A stretch of 6,309 bases of DNA from Azonexus sp. GTDB taxonomy: Bacteria > Pseudomonadota > Gammaproteobacteria > Burkholderiales > Rhodocyclaceae. Of the stretch, positions 1 to 6,083 are shown piece after piece. Made by a program: the position numbers and the translations under genes. Positions within the stretch are counted from its first letter, which is position 1. The number at the start of each line of letters is the position of its first letter. The stretch lies in assembly GCA_031285115.1 (NCBI GenBank), contig JAITWU010000083.1, forward strand, positions 1 through 6,309, read 5' to 3'. The notes under the pieces were generated by a model, which saw nothing but the letters and a program-made list of their open reading frames with translations, was not told the origin of the DNA and did not search any database.

Positions 1-121
1 TCAGCCGTCCGCCGGAAAGGCTGCGCAGACTCGCGGTTTCCGGCTTGATCTGGCCGGAGACTTCGCGCAACGCCAGCAGGTTTTCCCCGGCATCGAGCTT
101 GACTTCGCGCTCCTCGCGGCG
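1..121 (-). pseudogene. N-terminal fragment of a DUF4139-family gene, inverted relative to its own C-terminal part
   Basis: Read on the minus strand, this stretch encodes about 40 residues, beginning REEREVKLDAGENLLALREV and continuing SGQIKPETASLRSL. This matches the pattern expected near the N-terminus of DUF4140/DUF4139 proteins, a beta-strand segment followed by a phrase of the type 'L..VS.QI.PETA.L'. The frame stays open to the left edge, so the fragment continues outside the window. The C-terminal half of the same kind of protein starts immediately to the right on the opposite strand. The two pieces therefore look like one gene interrupted by an inversion, or by a chimeric join in the assembly. 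The break lies at about 107-127, where the minus-strand family pattern stops making sense. The family is widespread and usually exported; its function is not well established. Assignment is from motif memory, not a database search. Confidence 0.6.
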
Positions 122-655
122 GCCAGCGTGCCGGTCAGCAAGGAATACCGGATGCAGGGCGTCGATTACTGGTACTACGAAGACAGGAAGACGCCGGAAA
201 AAGGCGACAAGCGCGGCGTCGAAGTCTTTATCGAATTCGCCAACAAGGACGGCGCTCTCGGCCAGCCGCTGCCGAAAGGCACAGTGCGCGTCTACAAAAG
301 CGACAAACAGGGCAGCCCCCTGTTCATCGGCGAGGACAGCATCGACCACACGCCGAAAAACGAAACCGTGCGCCTGAAGCTCGGCAAGGCGTTTGACATC
401 ACCGGCAACTGGAAGCGCAGCGACTTTTCGCGCCTCTCGAAGCGCGAATTTGAGCAGGAAATCACCATCGAAATCACCAACGCCAAGGATGTCCCCGCCA
501 CCGTGCGCGTCGTCGAACCCATCCCCGGTGACTGGAAAATCATCAAGGAAAGCCACCCCCACCTGAAATCCAGCGCCAGTTCAGCCCTGTGGGATGTGCC
601 TGTGCCAGCGGAGGGTAAAACCACGCTCAAGTACCGGGTGCGGACGCAGTGGTGA
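110..655 (+). CDS. DUF4139 domain-containing protein, C-terminal part (5' part displaced)
   Basis: The protein contains the conserved C-terminal half of the DUF4139 family. From left to right it shows VPVSKEYR, a Tyr/Trp-rich turn (YWYYED), VEVFIEFANKDGALGQPLPKG, VRVYKSDKQG, FIGEDSIDHTPKNETVRLKLG, a 'FDITGNWKRSDF' strand, VRVVEPIPGDWKI, ESHPHLKSS and a final LKYRVRTQW before TGA. These proteins are predicted beta-rich and usually carry a signal peptide; their biochemical role is uncertain. The full-length protein should be roughly 450-550 residues, so more than half is missing. The frame is formally open from base 2, but residues encoded before about position 110 do not fit the family, because that DNA is the inverted N-terminal part of the gene. 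The GTG at 128 is probably an internal Val codon, not a true start. It converges on ribD with a 26-base gap and no clear terminator hairpin. Confidence 0.8.
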   Translation, partial: LLAAASVPVSKEYRMQGVDYWYYEDRKTPEKGDKRGVEVFIEFANKDGALGQPLPKGTVRVYKSDKQGSPLFIGEDSIDHTPKNETVRLKLGKAFDITGNWKRSDFSRLSKREFEQEITIEITNAKDVPATVRVVEPIPGDWKIIKESHPHLKSSASSALWDVPVPAEGKTTLKYRVRTQW

Positions 656-681
656 TTCCCTGGGGAAAGAGACCTGGCCCA

Positions 682-1782
682 TTACTGATCTCGCAGCCGG
701 GCGAGTAGTCGGATATCCGGGCCGATCTGGCGCAGATCGCGGATTTGCAAGCGCCGTTTGCTGTCCAGATTGGTCAGTTCGGGCAGGTTGAACAGACCGG
801 CAGCCTGGTGGCCGACAAGGCAGGGGGCGAGGTAGAGGAGGAGTTCGTCGACCAGTCCGGCTTGCAGCAGCGAGCCGTTGAGTTTGCAACCGGCTTCGGC
901 GTGGATTTCGTTGATGCCGCGGCGGGCGAGTTCGGTGAGGAGTTGGGGGAGGTCGACCTTGTTGTCGACGTTGGGCAGGATGATGACTTCCGCTCCGGCG
1001 GCTTGCAGGGCCGCTATTTTGGCAGCGTCAGCGACCGCTCCGGCAATCAGAACCGGGCCGCCACCGTGCAGGATGCGAGCGGTGAGCGGGGTTTCGAGGC
1101 GGCTGTCGACGATGATGCGTAGCGGCTGGCGCGGTGTTTCAATCTCGCGCACGGTGAGTTGCGGGTCGTCGTCGCGCACGGTGCCGATGCCGGTGAGGAT
1201 GGCGCAGGCCCGCGCCCGCCAGCGGTGGCCGTCGCGGCGGGCGTCGGGACTGGTGAGCCATTGGCTGGCGCCGTTGTTGAGCGCCGTTTTACCGTCGAGG
1301 CTGGCGGCGGCTTTGAGGCGCAGCCACGGGCGGCCACGGGTCATGCGTGAAATAAAGCCGATGTTGAGTTCGCGGGCTTCGTTGGCCATGAGGCCGCAGG
1401 CGGTTTCAATGCCTGCCGCTTGCAGCCGGGCGAGTCCTCGCCCTGCGACCAGCGGGGTGGGGTCTGGCATCGCCGCGACGACTTTTGCGACGCCCGCCGC
1501 GATGAGCGCGTCGGCGCAGGGCGGGGTGCGCCCAAAGTGGTTGCAGGGTTCAAGCGTGACGTAGGCGGCAGCGCCGCGTGAACGTTGCCCGGCGGCGCGG
1601 ATGGCGTGGATTTCGGCGTGCGGCTCGCCAGCCTTTTCGTGCCAGCCGACGCCGACGGTTTCACCATCCGGGGCGACGAGTACGCAGCCGACGCGCGGGT
1701 TGGGGCTGGTGGTGAAGAGGCCACGCTCGGCCAGTTGCAGCGCCAGCGCCATCGCCTGATGGTCGGCGGCGGTGAAGCTCAT
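682..1782 (-). CDS. ribD: Bifunctional riboflavin biosynthesis protein RibD (deaminase/reductase)
   Basis: RibD carries out two consecutive cytosolic steps of riboflavin synthesis. It deaminates the diaminopyrimidinone phosphate made from GTP, then reduces the ribosyl side chain with NADPH. The 366-residue length is typical. Residues 1 to about 145 form the zinc-dependent cytidine-deaminase-like domain, with the HAE motif at 55-57 (His55 ligand, Glu57 catalytic) and [11 protein letters not shown] at 79-89 supplying Cys80 and Cys89. The reductase domain follows, with '[14 protein letters not shown]', the substrate and cofactor phrase '[13 protein letters not shown]' and, near the end, '[25 protein letters not shown]'. 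The ATG overlaps the nrdR stop as ATGA, and the Shine-Dalgarno signal ahead of it is weak, so translational coupling to nrdR is likely. No FMN riboswitch lies upstream. All recognised catalytic residues are present. Confidence 0.96.
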   Translation of the reverse strand: MSFTAADHQAMALALQLAERGLFTTSPNPRVGCVLVAPDGETVGVGWHEKAGEPHAEIHAIRAAGQRSRGAAAYVTLEPCNHFGRTPPCADALIAAGVAKVVAAMPDPTPLVAGRGLARLQAAGIETACGLMANEARELNIGFISRMTRGRPWLRLKAAASLDGKTALNNGASQWLTSPDARRDGHRWRARACAILTGIGTVRDDDPQLTVREIETPRQPLRIIVDSRLETPLTARILHGGGPVLIAGAVADAAKIAALQAAGAEVIILPNVDNKVDLPQLLTELARRGINEIHAEAGCKLNGSLLQAGLVDELLLYLAPCLVGHQAAGLFNLPELTNLDSKRRLQIRDLRQIGPDIRLLARLRDQ

Positions 1783-2240
1783 TTTTTGGCGGGGGGTGAG
1801 ACTTCGCGGATGGCCCGGGAAAAGGCATCCACATCTTCAAAATTGCGATAGACCGAGGCGAAGCGGATGTAGGCGACTTTGTCGAGTTTTTTCAGTTCGC
1901 GCATCACCAGTTCGCCGAGTTGCTGCGTGCTGACTTCGCGCTCGCCCGCTGAGAGCAGACGCTCCTCGATGTCGGCGACGGCGGCGTCCACTGCCTCGAT
2001 GCTGATGGGCCGCTTCCGTAGCGCGAGTTCCAGGCTGGCCCGCAGTTTGGCGCGGCTGTATTCGGTGCGCAGGCCGTTTTTTTTGGCCACTTGCGGCAAC
2101 TGGATTTCGGCCCGCTCGTAGGTGGTAAAGCGTTTGTCGCAGGCGTTGCATTTGCGGCGACGGCGCACGACGTCGCCGTCGTCGTTGATCCGGGTGTCGG
2201 CCACCGCCGTGTCTTCAGCGCCGCAGAAGGGGCATTTCAT
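1779..2240 (-). CDS. nrdR: Transcriptional repressor NrdR
   Basis: NrdR is the zinc-ribbon plus ATP-cone regulator that represses ribonucleotide reductase genes when bound nucleotides (dATP/ATP) signal sufficient dNTPs. The 153-residue length is standard. The N-terminal zinc ribbon has CPFC (Cys3, Cys6) and CNAC (Cys31, Cys34), with the basic stretch VVRRRRKC between them, followed by [11 protein letters not shown]. The ATP-cone domain occupies about residues 49-139, starting near '[16 protein letters not shown]' and including '[19 protein letters not shown]'. The gene begins 9 bases after the glyA stop codon and overlaps ribD by 4 bases, so it sits inside a tight operon. No strong Shine-Dalgarno is seen before its ATG, again suggesting coupling. 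NrdR's usual targets are NrdR boxes ahead of nrd genes, and no such genes are in this window. Confidence 0.97.
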   Translation of the reverse strand: MKCPFCGAEDTAVADTRINDDGDVVRRRRKCNACDKRFTTYERAEIQLPQVAKKNGLRTEYSRAKLRASLELALRKRPISIEAVDAAVADIEERLLSAGEREVSTQQLGELVMRELKKLDKVAYIRFASVYRNFEDVDAFSRAIREVSPPAKK

Positions 2241-2249
2241 GGTCGGGCG

Positions 2250-3500
2250 TCAGGGGCCGTAGACGGGGAATTGACGGCACAGCGCCGCGACTTTTTCGCG
2301 CACCGTGGCGGCTACCGCTTCGTCATTGGGGGCGTCGAGCACATCGGCGATCAAATGGGCGACTTCTTCCGCTTCGAGTTCGCGGAAGCCGCGCGTGGTC
2401 ATCGCCGGTGAGCCGATGCGGATGCCGGAGGTGACAAACGGTTTTTGCGGGTCGTTGGGAATGCCGTTTTTGTTGACCGTGATGTGGGCGCGACCGAGCG
2501 CCGCTTCGGCGTCCTTGCCGGTGAGGTTTTTGGGCCGCAGATCGACCAGAAAAACGTGGCTCTCGGTGCGCCCGGAGACAATCCGCAAGCCGCGCTCTTC
2601 GCCCAGCACGCGGGCCATGACGCCCGCGTTCATCATCACTTGCTCCTGATAACGCTTGAAGTCGGGCGAGGCGGCTTCCTTGAAGGCGACGGCCTTGGCG
2701 GCGATGACGTGCATCAGCGGGCCGCCCTGCAAGCCGGGGAAGATGGCGGAATTGATGGCTTTTTCGTGTTCCGCCTTCATCAGCACGACGCCGCCGCGCG
2801 GGCCGCGCAGCGTTTTGTGCGTGGTCGTGGTGACGACATCGGCGTGCGGCACCGGGTTGGGGTAAAAACCGGCGGCGATCAGCCCGGCGTAGTGCGCCAT
2901 GTCGACCCAGAAAATGGCGCCGACGGCCTTGGCGACTTTGGCGAAACGCTCAAAGTCGATGCGCAGCGCATAGGCCGAAGCCCCGGCGACGATGATTTTC
3001 GGCTGATGCTGGCGGGCCAGGGCCTCCATCCTGTCGTAGTCGATTTCTTCTTTTTCGTTGAGGCCGTAGGAAACGACATTGAACCACTTGCCCGACATAT
3101 TGAGCGCCATGCCGTGCGTCAAATGGCCGCCTTCGGCAAGGCTCATGCCCATGATCGTGTCGCCCGGTTTGGCAAAAGCCATCAACACCGCCTGATTGGC
3201 CTGCGAGCCGGAATTGGCCTGAACGTTGGCGGCTTCTGCCCCGAACAGCGCCTTGACGCGGTCAATCGCCAGTTGCTCGGCAAGATCGACATAATCGCAG
3301 CCGCCGTAATAACGCTTGCCCGGATAGCCCTCGGCGTATTTGTTGGTCAGTTGCGAGCCTTGCGCTTCCATGACGGCGCGGCTGACGTAGTTTTCCGAGG
3401 CGATCAGTTCGATATGCTCTTCCTGCCGCTGGTTTTCGGCCTCGATGGCCTGCCACAAATCAGGATCAACTTTTGCCAGGGTGTCTTTTGCGGAGAACAT
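2250..3500 (-). CDS. glyA: Serine hydroxymethyltransferase GlyA
   Basis: GlyA is a PLP enzyme that converts serine and tetrahydrofolate to glycine and 5,10-methylene-tetrahydrofolate, the main source of one-carbon units. Starting at the ATG at 3498-3500 gives 416 residues beginning [16 protein letters not shown]. With this start the numbering falls on that of E. coli GlyA: the PLP lysine in [14 protein letters not shown] is Lys229, and the [10 protein letters not shown] motif gives Asp200 and His203. An in-frame GTG at 3546-3548 would add 16 residues without family support, so the ATG is preferred. A GAGAGG element at 3511-3516 serves as ribosome site, 10 bases from the ATG. The gene follows the phosphatase gene by 44 bases, and a candidate promoter overlaps the phosphatase stop codon. 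No glycine riboswitch is present in this short leader. The sequence looks intact and functional. Confidence 0.97.
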   Translation of the reverse strand: MFSAKDTLAKVDPDLWQAIEAENQRQEEHIELIASENYVSRAVMEAQGSQLTNKYAEGYPGKRYYGGCDYVDLAEQLAIDRVKALFGAEAANVQANSGSQANQAVLMAFAKPGDTIMGMSLAEGGHLTHGMALNMSGKWFNVVSYGLNEKEEIDYDRMEALARQHQPKIIVAGASAYALRIDFERFAKVAKAVGAIFWVDMAHYAGLIAAGFYPNPVPHADVVTTTTHKTLRGPRGGVVLMKAEHEKAINSAIFPGLQGGPLMHVIAAKAVAFKEAASPDFKRYQEQVMMNAGVMARVLGEERGLRIVSGRTESHVFLVDLRPKNLTGKDAEAALGRAHITVNKNGIPNDPQKPFVTSGIRIGSPAMTTRGFRELEAEEVAHLIADVLDAPNDEAVAATVREKVAALCRQFPVYGP

Positions 3501-3510
3501 GGGAGTAAAG

Positions 3511-3516
3511 CCTCTC
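3511..3516 (-). promoter_or_regulatory. Ribosome binding site deciding the glyA start
   Basis: On the minus strand the bases read GAGAGG, 10 bases before the ATG at 3498-3500. It supports that ATG over the upstream in-frame GTG at 3546-3548, which begins inside the phosphatase stop codon. Confidence 0.55.
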
Positions 3517-3538
3517 AAACCATTGAAAAAGGGGGCGG

Positions 3539-3564
3539 ATTCTATCACGAAGGCAGTTCGTCAA
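3539..3564 (-). promoter_or_regulatory. Candidate extended -10 promoter for glyA-nrdR-ribD
   Basis: On the minus strand the sequence TGATAGAAT (3539-3547) matches an extended -10 (TGnTATAAT) at all but one position. A TTGACG hexamer at 3559-3564 could be a -35, but the spacer is only 14 bases, shorter than the usual 16-18, so the extended -10 would have to carry most of the activity. The TG of the extended element belongs to the TGA stop codon of the phosphatase gene. Transcription would start near 3532, leaving a leader of about 30 bases before the glyA ATG. This is a consensus match only. Confidence 0.45.
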
Positions 3565-4183
3565 GGACGCCGGGGGCGAGATGACTGGTGTCGCCCCAAA
3601 CCTCAATGGCCCACGCGCCATCACGGCAGACGAGCCAGTTGAAACCGGTATTGGGAATGAGAAAATCACGCGGCGTTTCCAGCGGATTGCCGCGAATCAA
3701 GCGATTGACGATGTCGATCACCCCGCCATGCGTCACGGCAATGATCCGCCCCCCCGGATGGCGCTCGACCAGACGTTGCATCACGCCGCTGACACGGGCC
3801 AGCAACATCTTCAAGCTCTCGCCGTTGCCGAGCGCGTAATCCGGGTCGCGGGCGACGAGGGCGGCGTGACCGGCGGGGTCTTTCAATTTCGCCTCGTCAT
3901 GGGTCAGCCCCTCGAACACACCGTAGCGCCGTTCGCGCAGCGCCGCTTCGGCTTGCGGCGGCAAGCCGGTGGCCCGGCCAATCGCCTCCGCCGTCTGCCA
4001 GGCGCGACCCAAATCACTGCTGTAGAGCGCCTCCATATCAGCCTTTGCCAGCCAGCGGCCCGCGGCTTCCGCCTGCTTGACGCCATTGGCGTTCAAGGCA
4101 ATGTCGATCTGGCCCTGAATCCGCTTTTCAATATTCCATCCAGTCTCGCCGTGGCGCACCAGGCAGAGGCAGGTTACCGACAT
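3545..4183 (-). CDS. Histidine phosphatase family protein (phosphoglycerate mutase-like)
   Basis: This is a 212-residue member of the histidine phosphatase superfamily, which transfers phosphate through a phosphohistidine. It shows [10 protein letters not shown], with the catalytic His11 in the RHG motif, then [11 protein letters not shown] with Arg60, [13 protein letters not shown] with the acid residue Glu84, and [13 protein letters not shown] with the second His at 152. Family members include GpmB-like phosphatases, CobC-type alpha-ribazole phosphatases and broad sugar-phosphate phosphatases; the substrate cannot be told from sequence alone. The start at 4181-4183 is chosen because GGAG lies 7 bases upstream at 4191-4194 and the protein then begins with the usual short strand before RHG. 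An upstream in-frame start at 4213 would add ten unsupported residues. It precedes glyA by 44 bases and is divergent from dps. A weak TGC-GAAAAT extended -10 at about 4221-4229 might serve it. Confidence 0.88.
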   Translation of the reverse strand: MSVTCLCLVRHGETGWNIEKRIQGQIDIALNANGVKQAEAAGRWLAKADMEALYSSDLGRAWQTAEAIGRATGLPPQAEAALRERRYGVFEGLTHDEAKLKDPAGHAALVARDPDYALGNGESLKMLLARVSGVMQRLVERHPGGRIIAVTHGGVIDIVNRLIRGNPLETPRDFLIPNTGFNWLVCRDGAWAIEVWGDTSHLAPGVLDELPS

Positions 4184-4234
4184 AAACGATCTCCGGTCAC
4201 AAGGTTTGGGCAAAAACCAAATTTTCGCATTTTT

Positions 4235-4263
4235 TTGCCAGCCGACCGGCTTGGCGGCACAAT
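4235..4263 (+). promoter_or_regulatory. Predicted sigma70-type promoter of dps
   Basis: TTGCCA at 4235-4240 matches the -35 consensus at 5 of 6 bases. After a spacer of exactly 17 bases comes CACAAT at 4258-4263, matching the -10 at 4 of 6. The predicted start is near 4270, giving a leader of about 25 bases before the dps ATG. An AT-rich tract at about 4211-4236, including seven T, lies directly upstream and could act as an UP-like element. The match is by eye and no start site has been measured. Confidence 0.6.
4237..4255. repeat. Short dyad inside the dps promoter spacer
   Basis: AGCCG and CGGCT at 4240-4251 form an inverted repeat around a 2-base centre. The stem can be lengthened by GCC (4237-4239) pairing with GGC (4253-4255) around one bulged T. 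It lies between the -35 and -10 hexamers. It is not a terminator, since the T tract precedes the stem on the plus strand and becomes an A tract on the minus strand. Confidence 0.4.
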
Positions 4264-4275
4264 GACGGCGTCATT
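4261..4275. promoter_or_regulatory. Perfect 15-base palindrome, likely operator of dps
   Basis: AATGACGGCGTCATT has two perfect 7-base arms around one central base. It overlaps the end of the predicted -10 and covers the predicted transcription start, the position where a bound repressor blocks polymerase. The arms do not extend further. The regulator is unknown. OxyR and Fur are the familiar dps regulators, but this compact site is shorter than a classical OxyR site and is not Fur-like (Fur boxes are AT-rich). Confidence 0.5.
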
Positions 4276-4284
4276 ACCAACCTT

Positions 4285-4288
4285 GAGG
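4285..4288 (+). promoter_or_regulatory. Ribosome binding site of dps
   Basis: GAGG lies 7 bases before the ATG at 4296, good spacing, and fixes the start of the Dps protein. Confidence 0.65.
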
Positions 4289-4295
4289 ATACGAA

Positions 4296-4760
4296 ATGGA
4301 CATCGGAATCAACAAACAAGACCGCAAGCAAATCGCCGAAGGACTGTCGCGCCTCCTCGCCGACTCCTTCACGCTCTACCTGAAAACGCACAACTTCCAC
4401 TGGAACGTCACCGGCCCGATGTTCAACACGCTCCACGTCATGTTCATGGGGCAATACACCGAGTTGTGGAACGCCCTCGACGAGATCGCCGAACGCATCC
4501 GCGCCTTGGGCTTTCCCGCCCCCGGCACTTACCGGGAATTCGCCAAGCTCACCGTCATCGAAGAAAGCAAGGGCGTCCCCAGCGCCGACGAGATGATTAA
4601 ACAACTCGTCGCCGGGCAAGAAGCCGTCGTCCGCACCGCCCGCAGCCTCTTTCCGACCATCGAAAAAGCCGCCGACGAACCGACCGCCGATCTCCTGACC
4701 CAGCGTATGCAGATTCACGAAAAAAACGCCTGGATGCTGCGCAGTCTGCTTGAAGGCTGA
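4296..4760 (+). CDS. dps: Dps family ferritin-like DNA-protection protein
   Basis: Dps proteins assemble into twelve-subunit cages that oxidise Fe(II) with hydrogen peroxide and store it as ferric mineral, protecting DNA; some also bind DNA. This 154-residue protein has the complete inter-subunit ferroxidase set: His35 in HNFHWNVTG, His47 in NTLHVMF, and Asp62 with Glu66 in ALDEIAERIRALG. The spacing of 12, 15 and 4 residues matches E. coli Dps His51, His63, Asp78 and Glu82. The rest fits a four-helix bundle with a small BC helix. The N-terminus is short, with a few charged residues (NKQDRKQ) but not the long lysine-rich tail of E. coli Dps, so DNA binding is uncertain. It is transcribed away from the phosphatase gene, from a promoter that carries a palindrome. 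No downstream terminator hairpin was recognised. Confidence 0.96.
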   Translation: MDIGINKQDRKQIAEGLSRLLADSFTLYLKTHNFHWNVTGPMFNTLHVMFMGQYTELWNALDEIAERIRALGFPAPGTYREFAKLTVIEESKGVPSADEMIKQLVAGQEAVVRTARSLFPTIEKAADEPTADLLTQRMQIHEKNAWMLRSLLEG

Positions 4761-4960
4761 AATTCGGGTATCAGTCGGGGTTGCGCGCCAGTCCACTCAT
4801 GTCTCCTGCCCTTTGTGGCGAAGCTTGGGGGGTACGCCAAGGGCCATAAGCGGTGCTGCAACGGCTTGATGTCATGCCGCCGGGAATGCCGACGCCATGT
4901 GAAGCTATGATGGCAGCGCCAACATCGGTTTTGATGCCAGACAACCTGAAAGGACAGCCC
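4761..4960. other. Intergenic stretch between dps and the membrane protein gene
   Basis: No convincing gene is present in these 200 bases. On the minus strand there is a very short frame of 9 codons, MSGLARNPD (about 4769-4798), with AGGAG a few bases upstream of its ATG; it is too short to call. A -10-like TATGAT is at 4906-4911 on the plus strand without a recognisable -35. A CTTGG/CCAAG pair at about 4824-4841 could form a weak hairpin but has no T tract. Confidence 0.4.
4949..4954 (+). promoter_or_regulatory. Ribosome binding site of the DUF4870-like gene
   Basis: AAAGGA lies 6 bases before the ATG at 4961. It supports that codon over the upstream in-frame ATGs, the first at 4853, which lack a site and would add a non-hydrophobic leader. 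Confidence 0.6.
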
Positions 4961-5362
4961 ATGAACAACCCGCCCTCGCCCGCCGTGCGTCCGTCGCTGA
5001 CGCAACTGACACATGTCATCTATGCCCTGCACGCTTCGGCGGTGGTGGTTGGCGTCATTTCGTCGGCGACAACGGTGGTGGGCGGTTTTATCTTTGGCTT
5101 GCCGTCGCTGCTTGCCGTTTTTCTCAACTACCTCAAACGCGACGATGTCGCCGGAACCTGGCTGGAAAGCCATTTTCGCTGGCAAATCCGCACTTTCTGG
5201 TTCACCTTTTTGTGGCTGGCGATTGGCGCTTTGCTGTGCCTCACCATCGTCCTTATCCCCGTCGTGGCCTGGATTCTCATCCCGCTGCTCGGCCTGTGGG
5301 TCGGCTACCGCGTCGTTCGCGGCTGGCTGGCGCTGTCTGATGGACGAGCCATCGAATTTTGA
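4961..5362 (+). CDS. DUF4870-like small integral membrane protein
   Basis: This 133-residue protein is mostly hydrophobic. A short polar N-terminus (residues 1-16) is followed by predicted membrane segments at about 18-37, 40-57, 78-97 and 99-118. Between the second and third segments lies a conserved polar stretch, LNYLKRDDVAGTWLESHFRW (56-74 plus flank), continuing QIRTFW. The C-terminus is GWLALSDGRAIEF. The 'TWLESHFRWQIRTFW' signature and overall plan match the small membrane proteins grouped as DUF4870 (COG3671) in proteobacteria, whose function is unknown. The start at 4961 is set by the AAAGGA site. It follows dps on the same strand after a 200-base gap, so it is probably a separate unit. 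Its last 58 bases overlap the end of the convergent Fe-S protein gene. The family call is from memory of the signature. Confidence 0.8.
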   Translation: MNNPPSPAVRPSLTQLTHVIYALHASAVVVGVISSATTVVGGFIFGLPSLLAVFLNYLKRDDVAGTWLESHFRWQIRTFWFTFLWLAIGALLCLTIVLIPVVAWILIPLLGLWVGYRVVRGWLALSDGRAIEF

Positions 5363-6045
5363 CGCCAGCGGCGCAATATCGGCAGCGACAGCGCGTAGCT
5401 GTGGCGCATTTGCGCTTCGCTGTAGCGATGTTCCGCGCCGACCGGGCAGGCATTGCGGGCCAAACAAGCCTCGGCGCAGGGGGAAGCGGGGCGCAGCCGC
5501 TCGTCGGCGCAGCGGTCGAGCAGAAATGGATCGCCCGCCGCCTGCGCCGGACAGGCGGCGAGGCACGCTTTGTCATGGCACGCAAGACAGGGGCTGGCGC
5601 GCTCGACAACCGGCGTCGGCGGCCAATCGGCGGCGCACAAAATGACGGCGCGATAGGCGTGCCAACTGCCCCATTCGGCATCAACGCCAACCATGAAGGG
5701 CGAGGCATGATGCCACCCGGCCAATTGCCCGAGCACCAGCAGATCAACCCGGAAATTGCCCGGATAAAGCAGGCGGTAAGGCAAACCGGCCAGCGGCTCG
5801 GTAAAAATGCGGGCAATGGTCTGGCGGCAGTAATCGTCAATCGGATGCTCGCCGCCAATGCCCGCTTGCTGCACAACCTCCCACAAGCGCCGCCCGCCGT
5901 GGCCGAGCAGGATCAGGCGGTTTTCTTCCAGCAAGGTTGGCAAGCCCGCCCGCAAATCCGGCGGTAAATCAGCGAGCGCGAAGATGTGCTGGCGGTTGAG
6001 ACCGGCTTCGGTCAAACGTTCGGCGGGGAAAATCATGTTTTTCAT
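5305..6045 (-). CDS. 4Fe-4S ferredoxin-type protein with two cysteine sets (epoxyqueuosine reductase-like C-terminal domain)
   Basis: The protein has 246 residues. Residues 1 to about 150 form a domain without a motif I can name securely, including RLILLGHGGRRLW, YPGNFRVDLLVLGQLAGWHH and the aromatic phrase GVDAEWGSWHAYRAVI. Two 4Fe-4S sets follow: Cys153, 156, 161 and 165-Pro (CLACHDKACLAACP), then Cys179, 190, 194 and 200-Pro. The ferredoxin part recalls QueG-type epoxyqueuosine reductases, but the protein is much shorter and lacks the C-terminal HEAT region, so it is not QueG. It probably transfers electrons in the cytoplasm; its partner is unknown. The first ATG (6043-6045) is used; an ATG at 6034-6036 is possible and neither has a strong ribosome site. 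The last 19 residues (RQNSMARPS onward) lie wholly within DNA antisense to the membrane protein gene or at its stop. The upstream SGNH gene ends 38 bases before it on the same strand. Confidence 0.8.
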   Translation of the reverse strand: MKNMIFPAERLTEAGLNRQHIFALADLPPDLRAGLPTLLEENRLILLGHGGRRLWEVVQQAGIGGEHPIDDYCRQTIARIFTEPLAGLPYRLLYPGNFRVDLLVLGQLAGWHHASPFMVGVDAEWGSWHAYRAVILCAADWPPTPVVERASPCLACHDKACLAACPAQAAGDPFLLDRCADERLRPASPCAEACLARNACPVGAEHRYSEAQMRHSYALSLPILRRWRQNSMARPSDSASQPRTTR

Positions 6046-6083
6046 CTGTTGTCAGCAACTTGGCTCCGCTTATTGGCATCGGG

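Noticed and set aside
2..127. Plus-strand open frame upstream of the DUF4139 C-terminal part
   Set aside because: It is open, but the residues do not resemble the family, while the opposite strand clearly does. It is a shadow of the inverted N-terminal piece.
878..1564. 228-codon plus-strand open frame
   Set aside because: Antisense shadow of ribD, rich in Arg, Ala and Ser, with no recognisable domain.
1783..2249. FMN riboswitch ahead of ribD
   Set aside because: The DNA upstream of ribD is entirely nrdR coding sequence with a 4-base overlap, leaving no room for a leader.
3501..3548. GTG start for glyA adding 16 residues
   Set aside because: The internal ATG gives numbering identical to E. 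coli GlyA at Lys229 and has a ribosome site; the extra residues have no family counterpart.
2445..3584. 379-codon plus-strand open frame
   Set aside because: It is fully antisense to glyA, whose catalytic motifs are unmistakable. Long antisense frames are common in GC-rich genes.
4230..4255. Hairpin plus T tract as a terminator between phosphatase and dps
   Set aside because: The T tract precedes the stem on the plus strand and would be A on the minus strand, and both flanking genes start rather than end here.
3581..4600. 339-codon plus-strand open frame
   Set aside because: It covers the antisense of the histidine phosphatase and a different frame of dps. Both real genes have strong family motifs.
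4715..5566. 283-codon minus-strand open frame with Arg/Gln-rich sequence
   Set aside because: It crosses dps, the intergenic gap, the membrane protein gene and part of the Fe-S gene in another frame. Its composition is that of a shadow and there is no domain.
5359..5967. 202-codon plus-strand open frame
   Set aside because: Antisense of the Fe-S protein, whose ordered cysteine motifs identify the true strand.
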